From Phoronis australis (Eukaryota; Phoronida; Phoronidae), in NCBI GenBank assembly GCA_002633005.1, contig NMRA01000230.1, positions 323,271-387,270 on the forward strand: a stretch of DNA of 64,000 nucleotides. The letters run 5' to 3'. Positions 27,301 through 42,300 of this stretch are shown here, in pieces (the first letter of the stretch is position 1; each line of letters opens with the position of its first letter). The position numbers and the translations under genes were made by a program. The notes beneath the pieces were generated by a model. The model saw only the letters and a list, made by a program, of their open reading frames with translations. It was not told the DNA's origin and ran no database searches.

Positions 27301-30300
27301 TGACTGGGAATTACGGAGCAATTTGTCTGAATGCTTTTGGCATGGAATTGCCCTACAATGAGAAATTTTCGCTAATAGAATAGGAACAGTGAATTCTCTC
27401 GTACAATTCATAGGTTATATGTCCCACGATTCGTAGGTTATATGTCTCACGATTCGTACGTTATATGTCCCACGATTCCTATGTTATATATGTCCCACGA
27501 TTCGTATGTTATATGTCCTACCATTCGTAGGTCATATGTCCCACAATTCGTAGGTCATATGTCCCACGATTCGTAGGTCATATGTCCCACGATTCGCAGG
27601 TTATATGCCCCATGATTCGCAGGTTATATGTCCCATGATTCATAGGTTATATACCCATGATTCATAGATTATATGTCCCACAATTCATTCCACATGCCAA
27701 CATCACCTGACTGCAGTGGCTGCCATTTTGCTACATTGCACTAATGAGGTCTCACGCACACTGGCAAAACTATCACCTTTCAACCACCCAATTGTGTGTG
27801 GTTTTATACCAACTGGCTTTCCTAGCAAGAAAGTCAGTCTACGGACCCCACTTGTTTCAAATGACAGACAGGGCACACAGATGGCCAGACAAAAGAAACA
27901 AGTAATGAAAGTACAACCCTAAACATTGACANATTCGTAGGTCATATGTCCCACGATTCGTAGGTCATATGTCCCACGATTCGTAGGTCATATGTCCCAC
28001 GATTCGTAGGTCATATGTCCCATGATTCGTAGGTTATATGTCCCATGATTCGTAGGTTATATGTCCCATGATTCGTAGGTTATATGTCCCACGATTTGTA
28101 GGTTATATGTCCCACCATTCGTAGGTCATATGTCCCACAATTCGTAGGTCATATGTCCCACGATTCGTAGGTCATATGTCCCACGATTCGCAGGTTATAT
28201 GCCCCATGATTCGCAGGTTATATGCCCCATGATTCGCAGGTTATATGTCCCATGATTCATAGGTTATATGTCCCACAATTCATTCCACAAGCCAACATCA
28301 CCTCGACTGCAGTGGCTGCCATTTTGCTACATTACACTAATGAGGTCTCACGCACACTGGCAAAACTATCACCTTTCAACCACCCAATTTTGTGTGGTTT
28401 TATACCAACTGGCTTTCCTAGCAAGAAAGTCAGTCTACGGACCCCACTTGTTTCAAATGACAGACAGGGCACACAGATGGCCAGATGGCCAGACAAAAGA
28501 AACAAGTAACGAAAGTACAACCCTAAACATTGACAAGAACCTTTTCCAAAAGTTGGAATAAAGTGAAAAACTTTATAAAAAAGAAAAAAAAACAAATCAG
28601 ACAATTATTTGTGTGTGAATTATGAATTACCCTACCAAACAAGAGATACACCACTTGATAGATAGCTGACTGCACCTCTGTCCATTAATCCCAAATAGTT
28701 ACATGACTGACAGAGACCACATGTCTGACAGATGAGTTGTCTCAGCTGTCTCTCATGGCAATATCTGCTCAGTGTGGACATCTCCAGTCTTAGACCCTAC
28801 CTGTTCAAGAAATGATCATTCTACTCTAGACCCTCTTTCACTTGATACTGACCAAATCATGTCCTAAGGCCCTTTCATACTAACGTCAAGGCGTCAATGG
28901 TTTGGGGAGTTGCAGTCAGTGTGAAAGCTTAACTCGGTCCTGTATCGCAGTTAACAGCTCCAGTTAACATCGCAGTTAACAGGTGGATTAAATAGCGCAG
29001 CGTCGACGCTGCAGTGCAGTATGAACGCTTAACTTCGGTCCAATCGAAGTTATCGCCAGGTGCCACTGTTATCGTCAACAGTTACAGGGCAGTGCCGTCA
29101 CTAATAGCTGCTTATATTGTGCTCTAATAATAACCAATCGATTTAATGTCACTTAGCACATGTAAATGTTTCCAAATTGAAACATTGAAAAAAATCTTAG
29201 CATACAACGCTACCTTGTGATAACTTCGATGACGACAGCGGCACCAACTGCTTACTTCGATGTTCATAAACTACCGAAGCCAGTATGAACGGTAGAGTTA
29301 ACTGCGCTGTTTACATCGACGCTCCACTCACACCGGAGTTAAGTCAAAGGGCCTCTAGGAACACATGGTGCTACCTTTCGGTTATGAACCCACTTCACCA
29401 ATGACAACATTTATTTACCAGTTCATGCTGCAAACAGACATTCTATAAGAATTTGGGACACAAATAATGGCTAAAATTGTCATATTTCCATTTCTCAGAG
29501 GCTTATTGCAATAATGCAAATGCTCAAAATTTTACCAAATGTTGATTGGTAATAGCTACGCCTTACAAACCACTGGTAAAAGCAAAGTAAATTTTCCCAA
29601 TAAGCTAGTTGTGTTAAGAAAGTTGACAAAATGAAATTTCACCAATCCATCATATTGTGTACCAAACTAAAGAATTTTCACTATAATTTATATGTCCAAG
29701 CACTGCATGCAGTACCCGATCCCTCTAGAATATAATGCCAACCAGTCTGAATATATTTCTGTCAAGTTCTGTAATCTCAACTCAGCTTGGTCATGTATAC
29801 TAACTAGTCCTTGTGGAAGGAATAACAGATCATTTTGTTTGTCAACAAATGTTGCATACTCAGGACACAGTTTATGTCGAAGTTAAAATCATCCCTTCAG
29901 ACATACGTAATACAACTTTGACCAGTAAACATCGAGTTTTTTAGCACGTTTCCGCTGCCTGAATTTTGAAAAAGCCTTAGTGGAAATAAGTACCCAGCGA
30001 GAAACACGAGTGTTATGGAAAACCAATGGGAAATATCTAGCTCTTGGCCAATGATAAACTTGGGTATTTTCCAAAAGAAATTGTACATCCAGTGCTCAAT
30101 TCAGCAACCTGTAACCCGCCAATGCGACTTCATATGGCGTTTGGCGACCAGGGAAAAATCTCAAGTCACCATGAAGTCGCCATAGCAAGTGAGACAATAA
30201 TACTCCAGCAATTCATTTCAAAATTTTTGGTGCCTGCCAAACTTTAAATTACTCACATTTGTCCCAGACTAAATACCTTTGGTTCACAATTGTTTCAACT

Positions 30301-33300
30301 CAGTAATAATTCATATTTAAAGGGAGAAATGGAAGAGGATTGATCAACAATTCAGACGTCAGTTTTGGCAACCTCAAATTTTCACAAAGTCGCATTTGAC
30401 GACTTGGCGTCAAGCTAAGCATCGAGCATGGTACATCCAGTATGACTTGAGTATCACTTTACAACCATCAAGGTACAATGCATGGCAATATACGAACTAA
30501 TTATGCTGTAGCCCCTTCAAACCCAGAATCCTAAACAGATTAGGACAGACAATAATTAGTAATCGATTCTGAAAGTCACTTGTCATTCCACTTTAGACAA
30601 TTAAGCCAGGTGAACAAACACAGCACAACAGTCTATGTATCAACACACCACTAGTCCCAGACATTCGGCACTCAAAATAATGAAGATGCCACTCAATTAA
30701 TAGACATATAACTGCAGGTGTGCAGGTAAAAAAGTCTGGTTTATTTGTGAGCCAGAGGCAAAGCACTGGCTGATGCTAAAAGCTGCCAACCCAGTAAAGA
30801 TTGGGGATAGTTTGGATTTCATTGAGCGACTAATGGCTTGGTTGTTGATGGCAGGCAAATAACTGACTAGATGTATTTTAATAACAAGAAGGAATCATAA
30901 ATCTAAACAGCAAACAACAGCTAGACGGTCGTTCGTCAATGTTCAAAAATGTTGCTTCTACCTAGTTTTAATACTACACCTAGCCTCTGATTTACGAAAC
31001 CAAAACTTTAAATTCANCCCCCCCCGATTTCTTGAAAGTTCACGTTTAAGCGCCCATGTCTGGTTAACCGCCCACCCCCGATTTTTTGGGTTCGCCAATT
31101 TAACCGCCCAGGGCGTTAACCCGAACGATTACGGTAATCCCAAATAGTTACATGACTGACAGAGACCATATGTCAGACAGATGAGTTGTCTCAGCTGTCT
31201 CTCATGGCAACATCTGCTCAGTGTGGACATCTCCAGTCTTAGGCCCTATCTGTTCAAAAAATGATCATTCTACTCTAGACCCTCTTTCACTTGATACTGA
31301 CCAAATCATGTCCTAAGGCCCTTTCACACTAACGTCAAGGCGTCAATGGTTTGGGTAGTTGCGGTCAGTGTGAACGCTTAACTCGGTCCTGTATCGCAGT
31401 TAACAGCTCCAGTTAACATCGCAGTTAACAGGTGGATTAAATAGCGCAGCGTCGACGCTGCAGTGCAGTATGAACGCTTAACTTCGGTCCAATCGAAGTT
31501 ATCGCCAGGTGCCACTGTTATCGTCAACAGTTACACGGTAGTGCCGTCACTAATAGCTGCTTATATTGTGCTCTAATAATAACCAATCGATTTAATGTCA
31601 CTTAGCACATGTAAAAGTTTCCAAATTGAAACATTGAAAAAAATCTTAGCGTACAACGCTACCTTGTGATAACTTCGATGACGACAGCGGCACCAACTGC
31701 TTACTTCCATGTTCATAAACTACCGAAGCCAGTATGAACGGTCGAGTTAACTGCGCTGTTTACGTCGACGCTCCACTCATACCGGAGTTAAGTCAAAGGG
31801 CCTCTAGGAACACATGGTGCTACCTTTCGGTTATGAACCCATTTCACCAATGACAACATTTATTTACCAGTTCATGCTGCAAACAGACATTCAATAAGAA
31901 TTTGGGACACAAATAATGGCTAAAATTGTCATATTTTCATTTCTCAGAGGCTTATTGCAATAATGCAAATGCTCAAAATTTTACCAAATGTTGATTGGTA
32001 ATAGATACGCCTTACAAGCCAATGGTAAAAGCAAAGTAAATTTTCCCAATAACATAGTTGTGCTAAGAAAGTTGACATGAAATTTCACATATCCATCATA
32101 TTGTGCACCAAACTGAAGAATTTTCACTGTAAGTTATATATGCCCTAGCACTGCATGCAGTACCCGATCCCTCCAGAATGTAATGCCAACCAGTCTGAAT
32201 ATATTTCTGTCAAGTTCTGTAATCCCAACTCAGGGTGGTCATGTATCCTAACTAGTCCTTGTGGAAAAAATAACAGATCAATGTGTTTGTCAACAAATGT
32301 TGCATACTCAGGACACAGTTTATGTCGAAGTTAAAATCATCCCTTCAGACATAATACAACTTTGACCAGTAAACATCGAGTTTATTAGCACGTTTCCGCT
32401 CCCTGAATTTTGAAAAAGCCTTAGAGGAAATAAGTAACCAACGAGAAACACGAGTGCTAATGGGAAATATCTAGCCCTTGGTCAATGATAAACTTGGGTA
32501 TTTTCCAAAAGAAATTGTACATCCAGAGCTCAATTTAGCAACCTGTAACCTGCCAATGCGACTACATATGGCGTTTGGCGACCTGGGAAAAATCCCAAGT
32601 CACCATGAAGTCGCCACAGCAAGTGAGACAATAATACTCCAGAAATTCATTTCAAAATTTGTGGTGCCTTCCAAACTTTAAATTACTCACATTTGTCCCA
32701 GACTAAATACCTTTGGTTCACAATTGTTTCAACTCAGTAATAATGCATATTTAAAGGGAGAAATGGAAGAGGATTGATCAACAATTCAGACGTCAGTTTT
32801 GGCAATCTCAAATTTTCACTAAGTCGCATTTGACGACTTGGCTTCAAGCTAAGCATCGAGCATGGTACATCCAGTATGACTTGAGTATCACTTTACAACC
32901 ATCAAGGTACAACGCATGGCAATATACGTAACTAATTATGCTGTAGCCCTTCAAACCCAGAATCCTAAACAGATTAGGACAGACAATAATTAGTAATCGA
33001 TTCTGGAAATCACTTGTCATTCCACTTTAGACAATTAAGCCAGCGTGAACAAACACAGCACAACGGTCTATGTATCAAAACACCGTTAGTACCAGACATT
33101 CGGCACTCAAAATAATGAAGATGCCACTAAATTAATAGACATATAACTGCAGGTGCGCAGGTAAAAAAGTCTGGTTTATTTGTGAGCCAGAGGCGAAGCA
33201 CTGGCTGATGCTAAAAGCTGCCAACCCAGTAAAGATTGGGGATAGTTTGCATTTCATTGAGCGACTAATGGCTTGGTTGTTGATGGCAGGCAAATAACTG

Positions 33301-36300
33301 ACTAGATGTATTTTAATAACAAGAAGGAATCATAAATCTAAACAGCAAACAACAGCTAGACGGTCGTTCGTCAATGTTCAGAAATGTTGCTTCTACCTAG
33401 TTTTAATACTACACCTAGCCTCTGATTTACGAAACCAAAACTTTAAATTCATTTCATTTAACTTTTGCAAACATTGACAAATGCAAATTACATACAATTT
33501 CCAGAACATTAACCACAATCTGTGCTTCCGCCAAAACAACTTTGTTTCTTCCATCCACGCTTAGCTCAACACCCAACTGTTGACTTTTGATCTCAACTCA
33601 AATGCCCAGGGTGTTATACAAGAAAACTTGGATTCTCAAATAGAAAAGTAAGGAAGAGCTGGTAAACTTGTTTGCAACATGTGAAGCATGACAAGAACAG
33701 TCAGTATTGTACTGCACGGCTCCATTCTCGTACTGCATGGCTCCAGTCTCGTACTGCATGGCTCCAGTCCCGTACTGCACGGCTCCAGACACGTACAACA
33801 TGGCCCCAGTCTCGTACTACATGGCTCCAGTCTCGTACTACATGGCTCCAGTCTCGNNNNNNNNNNNNNNNNNNNNNNNNNNNNNNNNNNNNNNNNNNNN
33901 NNNNNNNNNNNNNNNNNNNNNNNNNNNNNNNNNNNNAGACAGTCACAGGAACGTAATGCTAACAATGAAATGCGGTTTAGTGATGGGCTTCACGAGCTAT
34001 GCTGGAGAACTACTCACTAAGTCATGTTATGTAGGACCTTAGAAAAACGTCAAAATTTGACTAACTTCGGAACATCACATCTCGGAAATGGCAGACGAGA
34101 TTCAGCTGGAACTCGCTGATACATGTCTTTATGCGCTGCTCACTAAAATCCTATTATTATTTGTTATTATTCTTGAAATGTCTCACATTTAACTTGCAGG
34201 TTCTGTTAACGCCTCAAAAATAGATCTGGATGTAACTTGGAGGGAAGGAGTCCAAAGATGATAATTTATAGCAGGGAATTGCTGTAACTGACTCAGTCAA
34301 TACCTAAAAATACATGCAGTTGTATTGGAATCTTGAACTTTTGACTATTTAGTAAAAAATCAAAACACCTCAAATTTATTGTAACACTACTTTGTATTAT
34401 AGTCGAGTCTGACCAGATTGACTCACACTTTGACATTTGCAAAGACAGTGAGCAACTGGCCAGTAGACCAAATATTTAAAAATAAATTAAACTTGAAAAG
34501 GGCAAAAATGGCATCAAAAAATCTCTGGTGAAGCACTAACCCAAAACCCTTCAAAATCTACACTTGCAAAAATTGCCGTTATACCTGACGTTTGTCATTT
34601 GAAAAGATTTATGTGGAGACCCAAAAATATCTGACAAAAAGTGATATTAACAAAACAACATCTGCCATCTTCACGCCAGTGGTGAGAAATCACATGATCA
34701 GCCAGTCCAGGAATGACGACAAGTGCTATCCCACCTGGTCAAGTGGTCATTCCAGGGGTCATTCACCACTTTGACCACTGTCAGGAACTCCCACCAACAT
34801 CCATCAATCACCAGACAACCAGTACAACACCAAAAGCTGACCACACTAACAGCAGACATGGCTCAAGTCTTCAAGAGTGCTCTCAGTAAACTCCAGAGGT
34901 TTACTTGGAGAGATACTCTACTGCAGTTGTCTTGGTTTATTGAGCAGGGAACATTACATTCACCATAATTGTGGTGACCATTTTGGAAATAAACACCAGT
35001 AAAGTAAAACTTTCCCGCTTGGAAGTCTCTTAAATTCGGGATGTGGAAATTCAAATTTTCTTTTTGGTATTTAGGCAACAGGGGCGCTTCAACTTGACTT
35101 TGATTGAGACATGAGTGATGTTGTATTTGTCTCAAAGATTAGACACTTCGTATCGACTTGGCAGTTTGCAAAAATTGTCCAAGTTAGACGTCGACACATT
35201 TTCAGTTTCCGTAGCATATAGAATAAAAATAAAATCTCACTAATTCTGGAGTGAACATTCGAAACCATGAGCGGAAAAAGTAATAAAAGACTACATTCAA
35301 TCTACCACCAGGTTTGACCACCTTAACGTTATCCCTTACAATCTTCTTGAGCACATGTTCATCACTTAGATAAATGATAGAATATAAAGTTATGTCACCT
35401 TGACATTACAAAGAACCTCAGTCGCGAAAGACTATGACCAGTGGCCGAATGTAATGTTGTTTACCAATTCAATGTCTTCGTCCTCATTCTCGTGAACAGC
35501 ATTACATTGGACACACGGTATGTTCTCTCTCACGACAGTTATCCATGAACTTGTAGGGGGGCGGGGGGTCTATTCAAGATCACTTTGTACACCAACATGG
35601 GCAGAAAATAACTAGGCAAGAAATAGTAGACAATACCATCATTCGCTATGTTGAAAATGACATATTTCGGTTGAAGATTTTGAAATTGATTTTGATCAGT
35701 CACAAAAAACCTGTAATGAACAGCTCACGGGTATGTATCGCACGCTGGCTCTTTTTCGATAGGGTTGCGGCCTTGCGGGCTTCCTACCGCGTGTTGCAAT
35801 CACACTCTCTGCTTGTATGCCCCTCTTCCCGCTGTCACGTGTATTTCACTGTTTATTTCGCTACGGTATGTATATGTTCATTGCACTCATTGCCTGATGA
35901 TGTAACATGAAGTCACGAAATATTACTATTGATTTTATTTGTTTGTTTGTTATGTCCCTCGGTCTTTTACTTCATACCTGCACACCAGAAGAAAGGATAT
36001 TGTTCCGAAATTACAAACGTACCAGTATCAAGCTCGATAACAAAAAGTCTAGTCGTGTCTTTAACAAAGTTACAGTAAGATAACAACAGGGCTCGACATA
36101 ACGAGCTGCAGGTCGCATCCGCGACCTGAAATTTGGAAATGCGAGCTGAGATTTTTGTCAGCTCGTATCAAGTCGCAAAATGCGACCTAGAATTTCCAAC
36201 GAATGCGAGCTGAGTTTTTACACTTCTCAACAGATGCCTGGCAAATACAAAGCAGCACTTGTTAATCCGATCGTTATTTGGTTGTTGCCAAGTCCNAAAA

Positions 36301-39300
36301 CAACATCTGCTGTCTTCACGCCAGTGGTGAGAAATCACATGATCAGCCAGTCCAGGAATGACGACAAGTGCTATCCCACCTGGTCAAGTGGTCATTCCAG
36401 GGGTCATTCACCACTTTGACCACTGTCAGGAACTCCCACCAACATCCATCAATCACCAGACAACCAGTACAACACCAAAAGCTGACCACACTGAAGGCAG
36501 ACATGGCTCAAGTCTTCAAGAATGCTCTCAGTAAACTCCCGGAGGTTTACTTGGAGAGATACTCTACTGCAGTTGTCTTGGTTTATTGAGCAGGGAACAT
36601 TACATTCACCATAATAGTAGTAGTGACCATTTTGGAAATAAACACCAGTAAAGTAAAAACTTTCTCGTTTGGAAGTCTCTTTTACTTCATACCTGCACAC
36701 CAGAAGAAAGGATATTGTTCCGAAATTACAAACGTACCAGTATCAAGCTCGCTAACAAAAAGTCTAGTCGTGTCTTCAACAAAGTTACAGTAAGATAACA
36801 ATCTAGTACCTTGACACAGGCATAATATTGAGTGATACTGTCAATCTTGAAAAATTCATGGAAGAAGTGAATATCATGAACAAAATTTCAATTATTAACG
36901 AAACAAAACTTTTCCCATTTTCTTCCCGAAGGTGACTTTTTACATTTGCACAGGACCCTGGATTCGGAGACTCGATATTGCGGCAGGAATATTGACATCA
37001 GCTCTAATATTCCCTATCGTGAGGTAGGCCCTGGCACATAGCATATTGCTAGGATTTGTTAAAACGGATTTTTCATAAAAACCATGCCAAAAGGCTTTGC
37101 AATGTACAACCGCTTACAAAATAACTTCTTTTTAATGTCTGCATTTACAACCATTTTGCATTTTTAAATAATAAATGCCATTTTCTCAACAATCAAACCC
37201 TGGCTCAAGTTTGTATACACCCGCTGAATGAATGGAGTTTCAGTTTTGATCGACTTAGCAGAAACAATTCTGATAGCCTTTCTACACCACAGGTCCCAGT
37301 AGCTTTTGTGAGACAAAAAGCTTGCAATGTAAGTGAACCTCAAAGACGGAATTCAAAACATTTGCAGAGCGAGCAGACAACACTTCTATTTGACTGACCC
37401 TTCAAACAGTCTATCAGAATCATAGTGCCGGTTATCAGTATATGCACTGACGACATCTAAAAGGAAGTTTACTAAAAATTTGTATCTGCAAGTCATCATT
37501 TAAAGCCACGGACAATGCCATTTTTAAACATCTTTGATATCTCTGAAAACTTGGCAGTTGTTTGCACCTAAACCTAGTCGATTTGATACTCCGTTCACAT
37601 ACCGGCAAAAATACCAGAATTTTCGCAAGCACTTGCTAGTAGCGGAAACACCACTAATATGAACAGCTGCTGGAATTCTTGCTGGGCCTTTGCTGCCATA
37701 TCGCTGGCAGTTTGAGTTACCCCAAAGCTGCTGGAGTTTTAGCAATCACCACTATAGTTGAAAGACTTATTTCAAAGAACACACATGCGAAAGGAAAAAC
37801 AGCTTAGCCAGCATGTTGTGAGTGTTGTTAGGACAGTAAACCAATGTTAACCTAAACGTCAATTCTCACTTTCAAAGCATTGCTGGTGTTGAGAAACAGG
37901 ACTACCAGTGAAAATGGCCTCACTTTGAACAGCGCGACTGTCAGACTAGTATTTTCACCATTGAATTAGCGACTCACATGAACCTAGTATGAGTGTCTAA
38001 ATCCAATACAAAAACATAAAATCTTGAGATATTAAGCTCAAAATATGGCAAAAATGTGGGACCATATTTGATGACATTTTGTAAAAATTAAGAAAATTCT
38101 ACTTTTCTATGCATATTTTTATGATACATATGCAAAATCATTTTGTATAAATTCCACTAAGCAAGTATGTAGCAGGCGTTTGAAAAAAGAAAAAATGACA
38201 ACATCGTTGACTATATTGTGCGAAACAGCTGATGAATTGTCAATGGATGACCAACAGATTACCATACACAGATCTGAACTTAATCTATAATCTTTAGTAA
38301 TTTTGTTAAAGACATACATCTCAAGGTATCCTGAGTCAATAGGATGGTCTATGGTTGGCACACCACATCAAGCACGACAGTTACTGAAGCCAGTGCCATT
38401 AGCATGGACAGGAAGTGAGACTGGCATTAATTTTACTCCACCCAGCCATATATTTTTAATGATACTTACAGACACTTGACAATAGAGTTCTTTATGTAGA
38501 TGATGTAAGCACCCAGCATATTATGGTTGTCTAAACCACAAAATAGGATTTCCAAAAATGCATCAAAATTGCACAGTGATGACTAAGCTCCCACCAGATG
38601 TTTCATTGGCCTAATTTCAGAACCCGCAAGAATTTTTAGGACTAGGTAAAGTTTTTTCGATTTTGTGGAAAATTACAGTCAAAACTGTCATTTTATAATA
38701 GTTCGAAAACTCAGAATGTCGTCAAGCCGGTTACGGCCCTTGGTAAGTGCTTTTATTCATTTTTCTTCAAATTTGACAGAAAAAAATTTACTGTTTCACC
38801 GAATTGTGTCCAACAATAAAAAAAGTTTATCGCATTAATAGGCAAGTAAACAAGTAACAATGATAAGAAGGTCAAATGCGTTTCCTTAATTCAGCACCTG
38901 AGGTCAGTATTTAACGTTAAGCATAACAACACAGTTGCTACACCTTCAATGCAAGCGTGGTAGTTTTTTACATGTCATACAAGGTTTACAGCTAGCATGT
39001 TGTATTTTTACGCCATTATCACGGCTTATACACTTTGCGATCTTCGTGAACGTCCATTATCGTATAATATAAGAAATTACGTGACGTTACTGATAGCGCC
39101 ACCTGGCGATACCTCCAATGAAAAGTTAACCTTTCATAGTGCGTCAAAGAGCTGACTCACTCATAAATTCACCTATTTACTACGAGGTTAATTCAAACTC
39201 TCCTTAAAAAATCAATGTGTCAACATTGGCTTGTGAGGCGTTTTAGATCTCGGCCAGGTAATATACCTGCAGGTTTTCAGGCTGAATGGCCATAAAGACA

Positions 39301-42300
39301 AGACTGAAATGAACTATTAATTCCCATGACCGCAATAAAACTAGATTAGCAGCAGGTGACACAAAGTGATAAACCCACGCCCCTGAGTCACTAGATGCAC
39401 AGGCAACAAGCTCTCACCCCTCAGTCACAAAACCAGGTCGAGATAATTTTCAGTTTATAAAAAAAACAAAATGACAGCGAGAATGATCACAACTGTGACA
39501 ATTGGCACGCCTTTTATATTAATTAGCCATCAATTGAATATTGGGCAAATGGAACTAAAATCGACAAGGTCTGTTCCAGCGCTATCACAAACTTTCTCAA
39601 TTCAGGTAAGAAAATGCATTCCATTGAACAGACTAGAGACGGACCAGTCCTGGATCTAAGTTTACAGGACCAGATGACTTCACAGTAAACAGGTGGATTT
39701 AATAACGAAGTGTCAACTTTGGTCTCATCAAATTTGTTGCCAGGGGGCGCTGCTATTGTCAACAACTGAAGGGTAGTGAGGTCTCTAATACCTATAATAT
39801 TTTGCTCAAATAATCACCAAACGAATTGGAAATAAGTTTTATGTCAATTAACACGCGTAAATGTTCTGAAATCGTCACATTAAAAAAATCTAAGCGTGCA
39901 CAGGATGCATCGCTACCTTGCAATTACTTTGAAGATGACAGCGCCATCTACTGTTTATTTTCATGCCCTTAATTACCGAAGCTGGTATGAATGATTCAAT
40001 TGACTGTAGTTCATGTCGATGCTCCGCTCATACCGAAGTTAAGTTTTTTAACGGTTAAGTTAGTATGAAAGGGCCTAAAGACTATCTCTATCACAGGATA
40101 TTACTCTTGTATATTCTGCTTATGGGACCCCGTTTTTTGTTCCGTTACGAGGTCCTGTAGCATGAGGTCCTATGTAATACCTGAGGGTGCAGTGCATGGC
40201 TGACCCAGTAAAAACAATCTATATTCAATACATTGATTGCTGCTGTGTCAAAGGTCTCAAACTCCTATTTAAAACAACACACACATTTCGCAGGTCATGC
40301 AGACAGAATAGGATTGTTGTCGAGACACCCAGTGGCATCAACTGCAAGTCTTTTGCTTGGAGACAAGCTATCCATAAACGGCCACCAGCTCTGTCAACAC
40401 CTTATTGCTCTTTAAGTATGTATTAAGGCTAAAACACCTCCCCATGTCTGAAATCAATTCATAATGCAAGGATAAAAAAATGGGTCTAATTCCCCTGTGT
40501 ATCTGTGCCCTTTGAAATAAAAGACCTGTCTACAGGAGAACCAGCAAAAAATGCAAGCAAGACGAAACTCAAAACTATCGACAAAGCGTCAACAAAAAAT
40601 ACCCTTGTGACCATTACATTACAGGCATTTTCCCTACTGGCAAAAGTGCTAGCAAAAACACGATCCAATATACAAGTAATTGTATAGTATCTGCTTTGGA
40701 AAAGTGGGCAGATACAAACTTGAGCAACCACATGTTGTACAGAGACCAGCATATAGGAAAGAGTTTATTAATTATTAATTAATATAGGACTTGTTCCATT
40801 AGGGCAGTCGCTGTAGCCGACGTTTGGTTTTAAGCAAGACCATTCATACCTCATAGCCAAGGGAGGTGGGACAATTGCGAACAGAACTTAACCCCCTACC
40901 CCCAGAAGAGGTCAGGAACCGGAACTGATCATCAGCAGGGTGCAACAAGGAGAATTTTGCTTCTAACTCAGTCAAACATTTGGATTATTGACCACTCACA
41001 CAATAGAAAAATTACAGAACAAAGGTGGATAGTAAAGTCAAAGGTTCAGGGATCATTGTAGTAGCTGGCTACATGGGGTGCAATAAACATTAAACAATAC
41101 AATTTCACCAAGTGAAAAAGAAATATGTTATAGAATGTAAAAAATATGACAGGTACAACATAAATATATATTACACTTGTAAGGGTCTTTTAGTATTCAT
41201 CAGGTGTTAATACTGTGCCAGCAGTTTGCTCAAGATGAAATGTCAGATAGGTAAGTCTTGACCTGAACGAAAAGGAATCCATACACAACATGTAGTGAAA
41301 TCAAGGACTCGTACGTCCCACAATGCACCAGTTCAAGTATACAAGAAAAGGAAATTGCACTAGTTTGACACTCCCCAACACTTTATTAAATTACAAGCAA
41401 TAGAAGCTGATGAATACATCCTGATTTTTACAAATAAGATCCTTGAATGAGAGTGCTCTACGTACCGTTGTCACACAATATGGTAATGAGAAACACGACA
41501 ATGAAAGACACGAAGATTTTCTCACGCAAGTACAAAAGCTGATTCACTCGTTTAACTTTGAAAAAGGACGCAAAAATTCTTGCACGGGTCAATAAGCATG
41601 AAATTCCTTTATTGTGAATTTATTCAGTTCAATGTGTTATTAAGTCACCGATGGTTGGATATCATACCTGTGCAAACTGTTGTGAATTCGGTGCAACCGA
41701 GAAAATTGGAACTGTACTAAAAAGAATCAAAAGAAATTTTGTTGTGGAATTGTCGTTCACAACTGAACAGTATCAAAATCACATCATGTCAAGAAAAAGT
41801 AACTGTACGGTGGTCAGTGGAGTTGTCTAACACAAACCCTTCAGGTGAGACTCCTATAATCAATAGAACACGTCAAAAACAAGATAACAGTTTAAAATTT
41901 CTTTAACTCAATAGTGAGACAAAATTGACAATGTTGCCGTTTTTTCTATTTCTCTAAGGTTTCTACAAATATTACAAGATTTTACTTAGCGTTTTTTTTT
42001 TGGATGATAACTATACTAAGAAAATCAGGTAAAATCCAAAGCCAAATTTTCCCGAGAAATTTGCCAAAAACAGAATTTCATTTGTCCATCACATCACTAG
42101 GTCTTGAAATGACCAACGATAAAAAAGAAGAAAATGTTTGGGTGATGCATCGTTCCACAAATAAATAGGCTTGTGTGGTAGACCTCAGACTTACAACTGC
42201 CATCGTCACTCCTCTCAAACAAGGGAAGTTATAACAGAGTTTCAATAAATCCTGCCTCAAGTTGAAAACCAGTGTAGGTGTTATTTGACAAATTACCGAA

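Larger units (their letters stand above)
28686..31016. repeat. 2.33-kb duplicated block A
   Basis: Runs from TAATCCCAAATAGTTACATG to CCAAAACTTTAAATTCA and is followed at once by a single N (31,017). It is almost collinear with 31,135-33,451 (offset 2,449 falling to 2,435), differing by scattered substitutions and small indels. It contains a GGCCCTTTCA-family MITE and a TCTCACCAATTT-family MITE. The similar 67-codon ORF in both copies (near 30.05 and 32.48 kb) shows no recognisable protein. Confidence 0.95.
31135..33451. repeat. 2.32-kb duplicated block A'
   Basis: Second copy of block A, separated from the first by one N and 117 bp of unrelated C-rich sequence. It continues into unique sequence at 33,452. 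The level of difference, a few per cent by eye, suits either a young tandem duplication or two alleles assembled in series. Confidence 0.95.

Noticed and set aside
27405-28275. CRISPR-like array
   Set aside because: The 24-bp units are contiguous with no unique spacers, and the sequence is from an animal; it is a minisatellite.
33601-34042. ORFs across the 80-N gap (GSSLVLH-type repeats)
   Set aside because: They come from the 21-bp minisatellite and run through undefined sequence.
35671-35910. 79-codon ORF inside the 931-bp insertion
   Set aside because: No reverse transcriptase, endonuclease or other recognisable motif; length expected by chance.
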